The notes: a model not told the origin generated them from the sequence alone. Shown: positions 45,370 to 54,920, numbered from the stretch's first letter. The stretch: 64,000 nucleotides of DNA from JAJCZZ01 sp964569085 (GCA_964569085.1 CAZMTA010000017.1:20506-84505); one strand, 5' to 3'. Program-made: numbers and translations.

Positions 45370-46077
45370 GTGTTTCCCCTCCGCGACGACAACCCCACCG
45401 ACCTCTTCCCCGCCGTCACCCTGGTGGTGGTGGCCCTGTGCGGGGCGGCCTGGGTCTTCCTCCAGGGCGCGGGCATGTCGGAGCAGGCGCTCACGGACTC
45501 GGTCTGCGCCCTGGGAGCGATCCCCGCCGAGGTCACCGGCCGCGCGGGCGGCGGGTCCGGGCCGTGCGCGCTGGGCGGGTGGACCTGGGAGGCGCTCGTC
45601 AGCTCCATGTTCCTCCACGGCGGCTGGATGCACCTGGTGGGGAACCTGTGGTTCCTCTGGATCTTCGGGAACAACGTCGAGGACTCCATGGGCCACCTGC
45701 GCTTCGTGGCCTTCTACCTGATCTGCGGGCTGGCCGCCGCCGGGGCCCACGTGGCGCTGAACCCGGCGTCCGTGATCCCCATGGTGGGGGCGTCCGGGGC
45801 CATCAGCGGGATCATGGGCGCCTACCTCGTCCTCCATCCGAAGGCGCGGGTGGACACCCTGTTCTTCTTCTTCGTCTTCATCCGGGTCGTCCCGCTCCCG
45901 GCGTGGGTGATCCTGGGGTACTGGATGGTCCTCCAGGTGGCCGGGCTGGGCGCCGAGGCTACGGTGGGAGGGGGAGGGGTGGCCTACGCCGCGCACGTGG
46001 GCGGCTTCCTGGCGGGGGCCCTCCTGATCCCGCTCTTCCGTCGGAAGGGGGGCGCGGGCGCCCGACGCCGGAGCTGA
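45370..46077 (+). CDS. Rhomboid-family intramembrane serine protease
   Basis: 235 aa from the GTG at 45370, giving the family's typical N-terminus (M)FPLRDDNPT. Catalytic S143 in GASGAISGIMGAYL and H209 in AYAAHVGGFLAG; HGGWMHLVGNLWFLWIFGNN supplies the conserved membrane-loop motif. Six or so hydrophobic helices. A loop between helices 1 and 2 is enlarged (about 34-72) and has two Cys. Divergent from dnaK across a 283-base regulatory gap. Confidence 0.88.
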   Translation: MFPLRDDNPTDLFPAVTLVVVALCGAAWVFLQGAGMSEQALTDSVCALGAIPAEVTGRAGGGSGPCALGGWTWEALVSSMFLHGGWMHLVGNLWFLWIFGNNVEDSMGHLRFVAFYLICGLAAAGAHVALNPASVIPMVGASGAISGIMGAYLVLHPKARVDTLFFFFVFIRVVPLPAWVILGYWMVLQVAGLGAEATVGGGGVAYAAHVGGFLAGALLIPLFRRKGGAGARRRS

Positions 46078-46199
46078 CCCGCCCCGGGTGGTGGCGCGGG
46101 CGCCGGGGCTCGATATTCCCGGCGGCGTCCCACCGGAGGGGCGCCGGTCCACGCGCCCTCGCCTCCGACCCGCCCACGACGCCAGGTGACGCCCCCCTC

Positions 46200-47714
46200 A
46201 TGACGCGCCCCTTCCGCTTCGCCCTCCTCGCGGCGGCCATCGCCCTGCTCCTGGCGCCGGCGCCCGGCTCGGCCGCGGGTCTTCCCGCCGCGCCCGCCGG
46301 GACCGCGGCGGTCGAAGTCCCGGCCGCCGCTCCCGAGGCGACGACCGCGCCGGCCGCGGCGCCCGTGCAGGACGCCACCATCCGCGTTCCCCGGGGCTCC
46401 CTGGACACGCCCCTCCTGGCGCGCCTGCGGTCCCTCCTGGGGCTCCTGGCGCTCACGGGCCTGGCCTGGCTCCTGAGCTCGAACCGGAGCCGGATCCCGT
46501 GGCGGGTGGTGGGGTGGGGGCTGACGCTCCAGCTCGTCTTTGCCGTGTTCATCCTCAAGACCCCCGCGGGCGCGGGGATCTTCGACACGCTGAACACGGT
46601 GGTGGTGGCGCTCCTGAGCTACACGGTGGACGGGGCGCGCTTCGTCTTCGGCAACCTGGTGGACAACAACATCCCGGTGGGGGTGGGGGGCGCGGGCGGG
46701 GGCTTCGAGGCGAGCCCGGAGCTGGTGGCCAACACGGGGTCGTACTTCGCCTTCACCGTCCTGCCCACCATCATCTTCTTCTCCTCCCTCATGACGGTCA
46801 TGTACCACCTGGGCCTCATGCAGAAGGCGGTGAAGGGGGTGGCGTGGGTGATGCAGCGCACCATGCGCACGAGCGGCGCCGAGACCCTGTCCGCCGCCGG
46901 GAACATCTTCGTGGGGCAGACCGAAGCGCCGCTCCTCATCAAGCCCTTCGTCGAGCGCATGACCATGTCGGAGCTCATGGCGGTCATGACCGCGGGCTTC
47001 GCAACGGTGGCCGGAGGGGTCATGGCCGCGTACGTGGGCATGCTCCTGCCCTACTTCCCCGACATCGCCGGCCACCTCATCGCGGCCTCGGTGATGTCGG
47101 CGCCGGCGGCGCTGGTGGTGGCCAAGCTCATGGTCCCCGAGACCGGCGAGCCCGAGACCGGGAGCTCTCTGGAGGTCAGCGTCGAGAAGCCCGACGTGAA
47201 CGTCATCGACGCCGCGGCCCGGGGCGCGTCGGAGGGGCTCAGCCTGGCGCTGAACGTGGGGGCCATGCTCCTGGCCTTCGTGGCCCTCATCTACCTGTTC
47301 AACGGGATGCTGGGCTGGGTGGGCGGGCTCGCGGGCTTCCCGGACCTCACCCTCGAGCTGATCCTGGGCTGGGTCCTGAGCCCGCTGGCGTGGCTCATGG
47401 GCGTGCCGTGGAGCGACGCGACCACGGTGGGCTCCCTCATGGGGATCAAGACCGTCCTCAACGAGTTCTTCGCCTACATCCAGCTCGCCGGGACGCTCTC
47501 GGGAGGGTCCGGGCTGGAGCCCCGCTCCGTGGTCATCGTGACCTACGCCCTCTCGGGCTTCGCCAACTTCTCCTCCATCGCCATCCAGCTCGGCGGCATC
47601 GGGGGGATCGCGCCCAGCCGACGCCACGACCTCTCCCGGCTGGGGCTCCGCGCCATGATCGGCGGCTCCATCGCGGCCTTCATGACCGCCACCGTGGCGG
47701 GGATGATCCTGTGA
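46200..47714 (+). CDS. Concentrative nucleoside transporter (NupC/CNT family)
   Basis: 504 aa. CNT motifs: GNIFVGQTEAPLLIKPF (nucleoside-binding region), MTMSELMAVMTAGFATVAGGVMAAY, SAPAALVVAKLM, and C-terminal YALSGFANFSSIAIQLGGIG. About ten membrane helices from residue 80 on. Unusually, the protein begins with a signal-peptide-like segment (LLAAAIALLLAPAPGSAAG) and a 35-residue Ala/Pro linker not found in standard NupC. Overlaps the purine nucleoside phosphorylase gene by four bases, forming a nucleoside uptake-and-use pair. Confidence 0.9.
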   Translation: MTRPFRFALLAAAIALLLAPAPGSAAGLPAAPAGTAAVEVPAAAPEATTAPAAAPVQDATIRVPRGSLDTPLLARLRSLLGLLALTGLAWLLSSNRSRIPWRVVGWGLTLQLVFAVFILKTPAGAGIFDTLNTVVVALLSYTVDGARFVFGNLVDNNIPVGVGGAGGGFEASPELVANTGSYFAFTVLPTIIFFSSLMTVMYHLGLMQKAVKGVAWVMQRTMRTSGAETLSAAGNIFVGQTEAPLLIKPFVERMTMSELMAVMTAGFATVAGGVMAAYVGMLLPYFPDIAGHLIAASVMSAPAALVVAKLMVPETGEPETGSSLEVSVEKPDVNVIDAAARGASEGLSLALNVGAMLLAFVALIYLFNGMLGWVGGLAGFPDLTLELILGWVLSPLAWLMGVPWSDATTVGSLMGIKTVLNEFFAYIQLAGTLSGGSGLEPRSVVIVTYALSGFANFSSIAIQLGGIGGIAPSRRHDLSRLGLRAMIGGSIAAFMTATVAGMIL

Positions 47715-48555
47715 GCGGGCCCTCGGAGCGGGACGGTCGGGCCGGACCCGACGTGGAGGCCGCGGCCCGGGCGCTCCGGGACCGGCTCCCGGGCGTGCCG
47801 CGCATCGCCGCGGTGCTGGGCTCCGGCCTCGGCCACATCGCCGACGCCCTTGAGGATCCGGTGACCGTGCCCTTCGACGAGCTGCCCGGCTTTCCCGCCT
47901 CCGGGGTGGCCGGCCACGCGGGCCGCTGGATCCACGGCCACCTGGAGGGCACGCCCGTCCTGGTCCAGTCGGGGCGCTACCACGTGTACGAAGGGCACCC
48001 GGAGGAGGTCGTGGTGGCCCCGGTGCGGGTGGCGGCGGCGCTGGGGGTGGAGATCCTGGTGCTGACCAACGCGGCCGGCGGTGCCGACCCGGCCCGGGAG
48101 CCCGGGGACCTCGTGGTCCTGGACGACCACATCAACCTCCTCTTCCGGAGCCCCCTGGCCGGGCCGGCCCGGGAGGGCGAGGCGCGCTTCCCCGACATGA
48201 GCGCCCCCTGGGACCCGGAGCTCCGCGAGGCCGCGCTGGAGCTGGCGGCGGAGATGGGGATCCCCCTCTACCGCGGGGTCTACGCCGCCGTCACCGGGCC
48301 GAGCTACGAGACGCCTGCGGAGGTGCGCATGATCCGCCGCCTCGGCGCCGACGTGATCGGGATGTCCACCGTCCCCGAGGTCGTCACGGCCCGGGCGCTG
48401 GGCCTTCGCTGCCTCGGCTTCTCCATGGTCACCAACAAGGGGACCGGCTACGGCCTGGAGCCGCTCTCCCACGACGAGGTCGTGGAGGTGGGCCGGGAGG
48501 CCGGGCGGACGCTGGGCAGCCTCCTGACGCGCCTGGTGGGCCGCCTGGACGCCGG

Positions 48556-48577
<22 letters not shown>
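47711..48577 (+). CDS. Purine nucleoside phosphorylase
   Basis: Splits purine nucleosides with phosphate. 288 aa from the GTG overlapping the transporter. Trimeric PNP family: AVLGSGLGHIADAL, GHAGRWIHGHLEG, QSGRYHVYEGH, VLTNAAGGADP, GVYAAVTGPSYETPAEVRMI and GMSTVPEV, MVTNKGTG. Coupled to the nucleoside transporter. Its 3' end overlaps the convergent thiD gene by 22 bases. Confidence 0.94.
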
Positions 48578-49350
<773 letters not shown>

Positions 49351-49412
49351 GGAGGGGCTCCGGGGGAACGCGGGGCGCCGCGTGGGGCGCCCGGGGACGC
49401 GGGATCCGTACG

Positions 49413-50204
49413 ATGGCACTGAGCCGGCGGAGGGCCAAGCTCGTGGCCCGCCTGACCCACCGGAAGACCCGGGAGCGGGAGGGCCTCGTCCTGGTGGAGG
49501 GCGTGCGCGCCGCCGCCGACGCCCTGGACGCCGGCGCCGAGCTCCGCTTCTCCCTCCGCTCGCCCTGGCTCGACGGGACCGACGAGGGCCGAGCGCTCCG
49601 GGCCCGGCTGGAGGCCGCCGGGGCCGACGTGGACGAGGTCGGGAACGAGGAGCTGGCCGGGCTGGCCGACACCGAGAGCCCCCAGGGGATCCTCCTCGTG
49701 TGCGCGGAGCCGCGCCCCCCGGCCGCCGAGGTCGTGCGGCCCGGCGCCCGGCTCCTGCTCCTGGACGCCGTCCAGGACCCGGGCAACGCGGGCACGCTGA
49801 TCCGGGCCGCCACGGCCTTCGGGCTGGACGGGGTGGTGGCGCTGGACGGCACCGTGGACCCGTGGAATCCCAAGACGGTGCGGGCCGCCGCCGGCATGGC
49901 CTTCCGCCTTCCGGTGCTGGGCGCTTCGTGGGCGGAGGTGGAGGCACTCCTGGCCTCGTCGGGGCTCCCCCTCCTGGTGGCCGACGCCGGCGGGGAGCCC
50001 CCGCCGACCGAGCCCCTGGACGGCGGCTGGGCCCTGGCGGTGGGGAACGAGGCGGCGGGGCCGCGCGGGGACGTGCGCGCGGCGGCCCGCACGGTGGTGC
50101 GGGTCCCCATGCCGGGACCCGCGGAATCGCTCAACGTGGGGGTGGCCGGGTCCATCCTCCTGTACGCGCTGACGAAGGAGGCGAGCGGTGTTCCTTCCCG
50201 GTGA
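49413..50204 (+). CDS. TrmH/SpoU-family RNA methyltransferase
   Basis: 263 aa. N-terminal substrate-binding domain (about 1-95) starts KLVARLTHRKTREREGLVLVEG, as in 23S rRNA G2251-type enzymes. The knotted SPOUT domain has LDAVQDPGNAGTLIRAATAFG, LAVGNEAAGPR and VPMPGPAESLNVGVAGSILLY cut across the three SPOUT motifs. It probably 2'-O-methylates rRNA; the exact site cannot be told from sequence by eye. The 3' end overlaps the prepilin peptidase gene by 17 bases. Confidence 0.88.
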   Translation: MALSRRRAKLVARLTHRKTREREGLVLVEGVRAAADALDAGAELRFSLRSPWLDGTDEGRALRARLEAAGADVDEVGNEELAGLADTESPQGILLVCAEPRPPAAEVVRPGARLLLLDAVQDPGNAGTLIRAATAFGLDGVVALDGTVDPWNPKTVRAAAGMAFRLPVLGASWAEVEALLASSGLPLLVADAGGEPPPTEPLDGGWALAVGNEAAGPRGDVRAAARTVVRVPMPGPAESLNVGVAGSILLYALTKEASGVPSR

Positions 50205-51009
50205 CCGATGGCTGGTGGCGCTGGTGGCGGGCCTCTTCGGGCTCACGCTGGGGTCGTTCCTCAACGTGTGCTCGCTGCGGTGGCCCCGGGACGAGTCGGT
50301 GGTGTCGCCTCCCTCCCGATGCCCCGTGTGCGGCGCCGGCATCCGCTGGTACCACAACGTGCCCGTCCTGGGGTGGCTGGCGCTCCGGGGGCGCTGCGGG
50401 AGCTGCGGCGAGCCCATCTCGGTCCAGTACCCGCTGGTGGAGCTGACGACCGGGCTGGTGTGGGCCGGCGTCTTCTGGGTCCACGGGCCCTCGTGGGAGG
50501 CGCTGCGGGGCGGGGTGTTCCTCTCCCTCCTCTTCGGCATCGCGCTCAGCGACGCGCGGTTCTACATCATCCCGGACCAGTTCTCCGTGGGCGGCGCGGT
50601 GCTGGGGCTGGCGATGGCGTTCCTGCCCGGCGGCATCGACTGGCTCCCGTCGGCCGTGGGCGCCGCGGTCGGCTACGCCACCCTCTGGCTGGTGGCGGTG
50701 GGCGGCACCTGGATCATCCGGCGCATCTCCCCGGGACGCCTGGAGGAGGCCGGGGTGGACCGGGCCATGGGCGGCGGGGACGTGAAGATGATGATGATGG
50801 TGGGCGCCTTCGTGGGCGTGTGGGGCGTGGCCGAGACCATCTTCATCGGCTCCGTCCTCGCGCTCCTGGTCTTCGGCGTCGTGGCGTCCCTCTCCAACCG
50901 CCTGATCCCCCTGGGGGTCTTCCTGGCCGCCGCCGGGGCGGTGGTCTACGTGTGGGGGGAGGCGCTGATGCTCTGGTACCTCCACGACGTGGTGGGGATG
51001 CCCATGTAG
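50188..51009 (+). CDS. pilD: Type IV prepilin peptidase (PilD-like)
   Basis: Aspartic membrane protease and N-methyltransferase, 273 aa, GTG start. N-terminal methylase domain with GSFLNVCSLRWPRDESVV and the four-Cys zinc site C45, C48, C70 and C73 (CPVC...CGSC); A24 peptidase domain with D122 (SDARFYIIPDQ) and D198 (GGGDVKMM). Seven to eight membrane helices. It would process all eight minor pilins encoded in 2667-11590. Not linked to pilBC in this window. Confidence 0.93.
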   Translation: MFLPGDRWLVALVAGLFGLTLGSFLNVCSLRWPRDESVVSPPSRCPVCGAGIRWYHNVPVLGWLALRGRCGSCGEPISVQYPLVELTTGLVWAGVFWVHGPSWEALRGGVFLSLLFGIALSDARFYIIPDQFSVGGAVLGLAMAFLPGGIDWLPSAVGAAVGYATLWLVAVGGTWIIRRISPGRLEEAGVDRAMGGGDVKMMMMVGAFVGVWGVAETIFIGSVLALLVFGVVASLSNRLIPLGVFLAAAGAVVYVWGEALMLWYLHDVVGMPM

Positions 51010-51027
51010 GACGGATCCCCGCCCGCC

Positions 51028-51267
51028 TCAGGGGTCCGAGCAGTCCCGCTGGTAGCCGCAGTTCAGGCAGACGATCTTGCAGTGCCGGTCCAGGACGGGC
51101 CCGCCGCAGAGCTCGCAGGCGAGCCCCGGCGTTCCCCGGGTCGGGGAAGGCGCCTCCGGGGGTGGGGCGCCCGCGTCCGCCGGGGCGGCGTCGGCCTCGC
51201 CCTCGCCCTCCTCCTCCGGTCCGTAGCCGGTCCGGGTCTCCCGGGGCTCGTCCGGCTCAGCCGTCAT
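51028..51267 (-). CDS. Small zinc-ribbon protein
   Basis: 79 aa, no known name. An acidic, Pro/Ala-rich disordered first half is followed by a Cys-rich end: CELCGGPVLDRHCKIVCLNC with Cys at 51, 54, 63, 67, 70 and 76, resembling a zinc ribbon with a final CSDP. Its start lies inside the end of the carbonic-anhydrase-like gene (11-base overlap), so it is translationally coupled. Function unknown. Confidence 0.75.
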   Translation of the reverse strand: MTAEPDEPRETRTGYGPEEEGEGEADAAPADAGAPPPEAPSPTRGTPGLACELCGGPVLDRHCKIVCLNCGYQRDCSDP

Positions 51268-51808
51268 CGCCGGGCTCCACGCGCCCGATGCCTTCCTCGA
51301 GGTAGGCGCGGGAGAGCTCCACGTAGTGGCTCCCCCCTCCCTCGATCCAGCGGGCGGCGTTGCCCTCCAGCGTCTTCTTCACGCGGCCCGGGATCCCCGC
51401 CACCAGGCTGCGCCGCGGGATCTCCGAGCCCTCCAGCACCACGGTGCCGGCCGCCAGGAGGCACTCCTCGCCCACCACGGCGTTCTGGAGGACCACGGCG
51501 TTCATGCCCACCACCGTGCCATCGCCTACGGTGCAGCTCTCGAGGCGCGCCCCGTGACCCACCGTGACGTCCTCTCCGAGGATCGTGGGGGCCCAGTCGC
51601 CGACGTGGATCACGCAGTTGTCCTGCACGCTCGTCCGAGCGCCCACCACGATCCCGTTCTCGGGGTCGTCCCCACGCAGCACCGCGCCGAACCACACGCT
51701 GGCCTCGGGGCCGACGGTCACGTTCCCCACGACGACGGCGCCGGGCGCCACGAAGGCCGAGGGGTGGATCGTGGGGTGCACGCCCCGGAAGGGAAGGATC
51801 GTCGCCAC
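51257..51808 (-). CDS. Gamma-carbonic-anhydrase-like hexapeptide-repeat protein
   Basis: 183 aa left-handed beta-helix (LbetaH) protein of the YrdA/PaaY/gamma-CA type. Motifs: PSAFVAPGAVVVGNVTVG, SVWFGAVLRGDD, SVQDNCVIHVGD and EDVTVGHGARLESC. Two of the three usual metal histidines are present (in VIHVGD and VGHGA). The third, normally His in a GHxxxLHGC motif, is Glu here, so zinc binding and CO2 hydration are uncertain. C-terminal helix. Part of a minus-strand run with the zinc ribbon and CorC-like genes. Confidence 0.88.
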   Translation of the reverse strand: MATILPFRGVHPTIHPSAFVAPGAVVVGNVTVGPEASVWFGAVLRGDDPENGIVVGARTSVQDNCVIHVGDWAPTILGEDVTVGHGARLESCTVGDGTVVGMNAVVLQNAVVGEECLLAAGTVVLEGSEIPRRSLVAGIPGRVKKTLEGNAARWIEGGGSHYVELSRAYLEEGIGRVEPGDDG

Positions 51809-51812
51809 GGCG

Positions 51813-53081
51813 TCAGCCCTCCCCTTCGCCGTCGGTCTCGGCGGCCCGCTCGGTGGGCAGGCGGGTGAGGCGGGCCCGGAGGACCTGGGTGTCCGTGGAC
51901 TCCATGACCTCGATGTGGACGCCGCTCCGCTCCAGGGACTCCCCGGCGTCGGGCACGTAGCCCATCTCGTCGAGGATGAAGCCGTTGAGCGAGCGGTGCT
52001 CCACCAGGGGCAGGGAGACGTTGAAGGCGTAGTTGATCTCCCGCACGTCGACCCCGGCGTCGGCCACGAGCTGGGTGCGGGACACCCGGACCAGCTCCTC
52101 CTCGTCCACGTCCGTCTCGTCGACGATCTCGCCGACCAGCTCCTCCAGCACGTCCTCCAGCGTCACCAGGCCCTCGATGCCGCCGAACTCGTCGGCCACG
52201 ATGCCCATGTGGATGCGGCGCACCTGGAAGTCCTGGAGGAGGCGCGCCAGGGACAGCGACCCCGGCACGAAGAAGGGCTCCCGGGCCAGGCTCCCCAGCG
52301 TCACGTCCCGCCGGCCGTCGATGTAGGCCTGGTAGGCCTCCCGGACGTAGAGGATGCCGGTGATGTCGTCGATGGACCCGTCGTAGACCGGCACCCGGCT
52401 GAAGGGCACCTCGGGGAGCTGGTCGACGATGGCGTCCAGAGTCAGGCTCTCGCTCCACGCGAAGATGTCCACCCTCGGGGTCAGGACGTCCCACGTGGTC
52501 AGCTCGTCCAGGCGGAAGGCGCGCTCCACGAGGAGGTTCTCCTCCTCCTCGAGGATCCCCGCGGCCTGCCCGATCTGCTGGATCTCCCGGAGCTCCCGCT
52601 CCTCGTGGCTCACGTCCTCCACCGCCTCCCCGGCGAGGGCGCCCTCGAGGCGCGTCACCGGGGCGGCCAGGAGGTGGAACCAGCGGGTGAAGACCACCAT
52701 GGCGGGGGCGGAGGCCAGCGCCAGCCGGACGGGCTGACGGGCGGCGATCGTCCGGGGGAGGACGACGGCCACGGCCATGATGACCAGCACGGCCACGGCC
52801 AGGGCCAGGACCCCGGCGCCGGCTCCCTGGCGCAGGAGGCCCGCCAGGGTGGCGAGCCCCCCGGCGGACACCACGAACGCGGTGAAGGCCAGGCGGGTGG
52901 CGGCGCGGGTCCGGCTCGGGTCCCCACGGAGCTGGACCAGCGCGTCGGCGCCGGCGAAGCCCTCCTCCTGGAGCGTCCGCAGCCGCGAGGAGCTCACCCG
53001 GAAGGTGGCCGCCTCGGCGGCCGTGAGGATCGCGGCCAGGAGGACGAGGAGGACGGACGAGGCGACGAGGGTCAGGAACAC
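51813..53081 (-). CDS. CNNM/CorC-type membrane protein with CBS domains
   Basis: 422 aa. N-terminal CNNM (DUF21) membrane domain with three to four helices (about 1-145), starting with SSVLLVLLAAILTAAEAATF, then a CBS pair (about 195-320; DVLTPRVDIFAW, RVPVYDGSIDDITGILYV, GIVADEFGGIEGLVTLEDVLEELVGEI) and the CorC_HlyC domain (about 335-410). Likely linked to magnesium or other ion transport, or membrane integrity. Four bases from the neighbouring gene. Confidence 0.9.
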   Translation of the reverse strand: MFLTLVASSVLLVLLAAILTAAEAATFRVSSSRLRTLQEEGFAGADALVQLRGDPSRTRAATRLAFTAFVVSAGGLATLAGLLRQGAGAGVLALAVAVLVIMAVAVVLPRTIAARQPVRLALASAPAMVVFTRWFHLLAAPVTRLEGALAGEAVEDVSHEERELREIQQIGQAAGILEEEENLLVERAFRLDELTTWDVLTPRVDIFAWSESLTLDAIVDQLPEVPFSRVPVYDGSIDDITGILYVREAYQAYIDGRRDVTLGSLAREPFFVPGSLSLARLLQDFQVRRIHMGIVADEFGGIEGLVTLEDVLEELVGEIVDETDVDEEELVRVSRTQLVADAGVDVREINYAFNVSLPLVEHRSLNGFILDEMGYVPDAGESLERSGVHIEVMESTDTQVLRARLTRLPTERAAETDGEGEG

Positions 53082-53154
53082 GGACCCTCCTCACCCGGGG
53101 CGGCCCCGGTCCGGTACGGGCGCGCCGTCGGACTCGGGGGCTCGGTACTTCGGC

Positions 53155-54171
53155 TCAGCTCCAACCCTTCGACTCCTCCAGGAGTTCTCCGATGATCGTC
53201 CGGGTCGTCCGTCCGTCGGCCTCGGCCTCGAAGTTCGGCACCACCCGGTGGGCCAGCACGGCCGGGGCCACCCGGCGTACGTCCTCCACCGTGGGAAGCG
53301 CCGCGCCGCGGGCCGCCGCGCGGGCCTTGGCGCCCAGCACCAGGTACTGGGAGGCCCGTGGGCCCGCGCCCCAGGAAACATAGCGGTCGGTGACCCCGGC
53401 CGCCTCGTCTCCCGGGCGCGTGGCGCGTACGAGGCGCACGGCGAAGGAGACGAGGGACGGCGGGGCGGGGATCCGGCGAACCAGGCGCTGGAGGTCGATG
53501 AGCTCCTGGGCGCTCACCACCGGACGGACGGTGACCGACGCGTCCCCGGTGGTGCGCATGGCGACCTCCTCCTCCTCGGCGCGGCTGGGATACCCGATGG
53601 GCAGCTCCAGCATGAACCGGTCGAGCTGCGCTTCGGGCAGCGGGTACGTGCCCTCCTGCTCGATGGGGTTCTGCGTGGCCAGGACGAAGAAGGGCGGCGA
53701 GAGGTCCAGCGTCTCCCCGGCCGCCGTGACCGCGCGCTCCTGCATGGCCTGGAGGAGGGCGGCCTGGGTCTTCGGCGGGGTCCGGTTGATCTCGTCGGCG
53801 AGGACGATGTTGGCGAAGATCGGCCCCTTCACGAAGCGGAAGACCCGCTTCCCGGTGGTGCGGTCCTCCTCGATGACCTCGGTGCCCGTGATGTCGGTGG
53901 GCATGAGGTCCGGGGTGAACTGGATGCGGCTGAACTCCAGATCCAGCGCCTCGGCCACCGTCTGGATGAGGAGCGTCTTCGCGAGACCGGGGACGCCCAC
54001 CAGGAGCGCGTGCCCGTTGGCCAGGAGCGCGGTGAGGAGCCCCTCCACGACGTCCTGCTGCCCCACGATCCGCTTCGCCACCTGTTCCCGGAGCTCCGAG
54101 GCCATCTCGGAGGCCCGCTCCAGGAGCTGGACGTCTCGATCCTCCGCCACTGCCCCTTCGGTCGCCGTCAC
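53155..54171 (-). CDS. MoxR-family AAA+ ATPase
   Basis: 338 aa from the GTG at 54171 (GAGGG upstream); the longer open frame runs into low-complexity spacer. Walker A GVPGLAKTLL, PIFANIVLADEINRTPPKTQAALLQAM over Walker B, QNPIEQEGTYPLPEAQLDRF, and C-terminal winged-helix-like lid with VSWGAGPRASQYL. MoxR proteins act as chaperones for metal insertion or assembly and usually sit beside a DUF58/VWA gene, which is not seen next to it here. Confidence 0.92.
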   Translation of the reverse strand: MTATEGAVAEDRDVQLLERASEMASELREQVAKRIVGQQDVVEGLLTALLANGHALLVGVPGLAKTLLIQTVAEALDLEFSRIQFTPDLMPTDITGTEVIEEDRTTGKRVFRFVKGPIFANIVLADEINRTPPKTQAALLQAMQERAVTAAGETLDLSPPFFVLATQNPIEQEGTYPLPEAQLDRFMLELPIGYPSRAEEEEVAMRTTGDASVTVRPVVSAQELIDLQRLVRRIPAPPSLVSFAVRLVRATRPGDEAAGVTDRYVSWGAGPRASQYLVLGAKARAAARGAALPTVEDVRRVAPAVLAHRVVPNFEAEADGRTTRTIIGELLEESKGWS

Positions 54172-54370
54172 TCGCAGCCCTCGTGTGTCCGCGCCGTCCC
54201 CCGGGCGCGTGGGCCCGTGCGGCGCTTGGAATGATAGGATGGTCGGATCGTGGGCCCGTACACCTCCTCGCCGTCGCGGATCCCACGGAGGGTGGGGAGG
54301 CGCGGCGCGGCCCGGGGGAGGGGGAGGGGTCCCGGGGCCTGGGCGGTGCGGGCCGGCGAACATAGAGGAG

Positions 54371-54450
54371 CCCGGTTCGCAGCGTCAACGGCGGCCCGGG
54401 GCGTCCCGGGCCCCCGGGACGCCCTCCCGTCGGCTCGAACCGGGCCGCCG
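54371..54450. repeat. Nested and competing inverted repeats upstream of the atp operon
   Basis: An inner perfect 12-base inverted repeat GGGCGTCCCGGG / CCCGGGACGCCC (54399-54410 and 54413-54424) is flanked by an outer 11-base repeat CGGCGGCCCGG / CCGGGCCGCCG (54389-54399 and 54440-54450). A third pair, CCCGGTTCG (54371-54379) with CGAACCGGG (54436-54444), would compete with the outer stem. Function unknown; these could be a leader structure or a transcription stop. Confidence 0.6.
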
Positions 54451-54586
54451 CCCGCGGGGGACGAGCGGTCGCCCCGAGCGGGGCGGGCCCGGGGACGCCC
54501 CCGGGGCGGGCGGCCCCCTCTTCCGGACGCCCGCGCGCGGGCCCCGCGGCGGTCCGGGACCGGCGTGGGACGGCCCTCTCCGGCGC

Positions 54587-54614
54587 TTGCGGAAAATTTC
54601 ACAAGCATTACCTT
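54587..54614 (+). promoter_or_regulatory. Candidate promoter of the atp operon
   Basis: TTGCGG (54587-54592), 16 bases, then TACCTT (54609-54614) in the only AT-rich part of the spacer, 40 bases before the first start codon. Weak consensus match. Confidence 0.4.
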
Positions 54615-54653
54615 TTGCTGGCTGTGCCGGAAAGGCGACGGGAGGTCGAACGC

Positions 54654-54920
54654 ATGGACGTCCGTGGCGGGTCGGACCACAAGTCCTCCGAGGACAGATC
54701 GGCATACGATGCGGTCGGCTTCGGCATGACGTTCGCCGCTTCGGCCCTCCTCTTCTTCGGCGCGGGCGTGTGGGTGGACGGGAGGCTCGGGACGAGCCCC
54801 CTCTTCGCCTTCACGGGCCTCCTCGTCGGAGGCGCGGCCGGCTTCTGGTGGATGTACGCACAGCTCACCGGAGTCGGACGACCGAAGAAGGATCCGCCGG
54901 ACCGCGAGGCCGACGGGTGA
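54654..54920 (+). CDS. AtpZ/AtpI-like ATP synthase accessory protein
   Basis: 88 aa from the ATG at 54654, preceded by GGGAGG at a good distance. Two transmembrane helices (about 18-38 and 47-66: GFGMTFAASALLFFGAGVWVDG and PLFAFTGLLVGGAAGFWW split by a short loop). The second helix GLLVGGAAGFWW and hairpin are typical of AtpZ-like proteins encoded first in atp operons. Charged C-terminus. Helps c-ring assembly or ion supply in other bacteria. Overlaps the next gene by four bases. Confidence 0.8.
   Translation: MDVRGGSDHKSSEDRSAYDAVGFGMTFAASALLFFGAGVWVDGRLGTSPLFAFTGLLVGGAAGFWWMYAQLTGVGRPKKDPPDREADG

Larger units (their letters stand above)
54172..54653. other. 482-base divergent intergenic region (moxR / atp operon)
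   Basis: No convincing gene. TATCAT on the minus strand (54231-54236) could be a -10 box for moxR, without a clear -35. The middle is extremely GC-rich and holds nested, partly mutually exclusive inverted repeats (54371-54450) and a further 6-bp hairpin CGCCCC-GAGC-GGGGCG (54470-54485). Towards the right it becomes AT-rich and probably contains the atp promoter. Confidence 0.6.

Noticed and set aside
53155..54363. Long N-terminal extension of the MoxR protein
   Set aside because: Residues before the GTG at 54171 are low-complexity Pro/Gly/Arg and overlap the intergenic promoter region.
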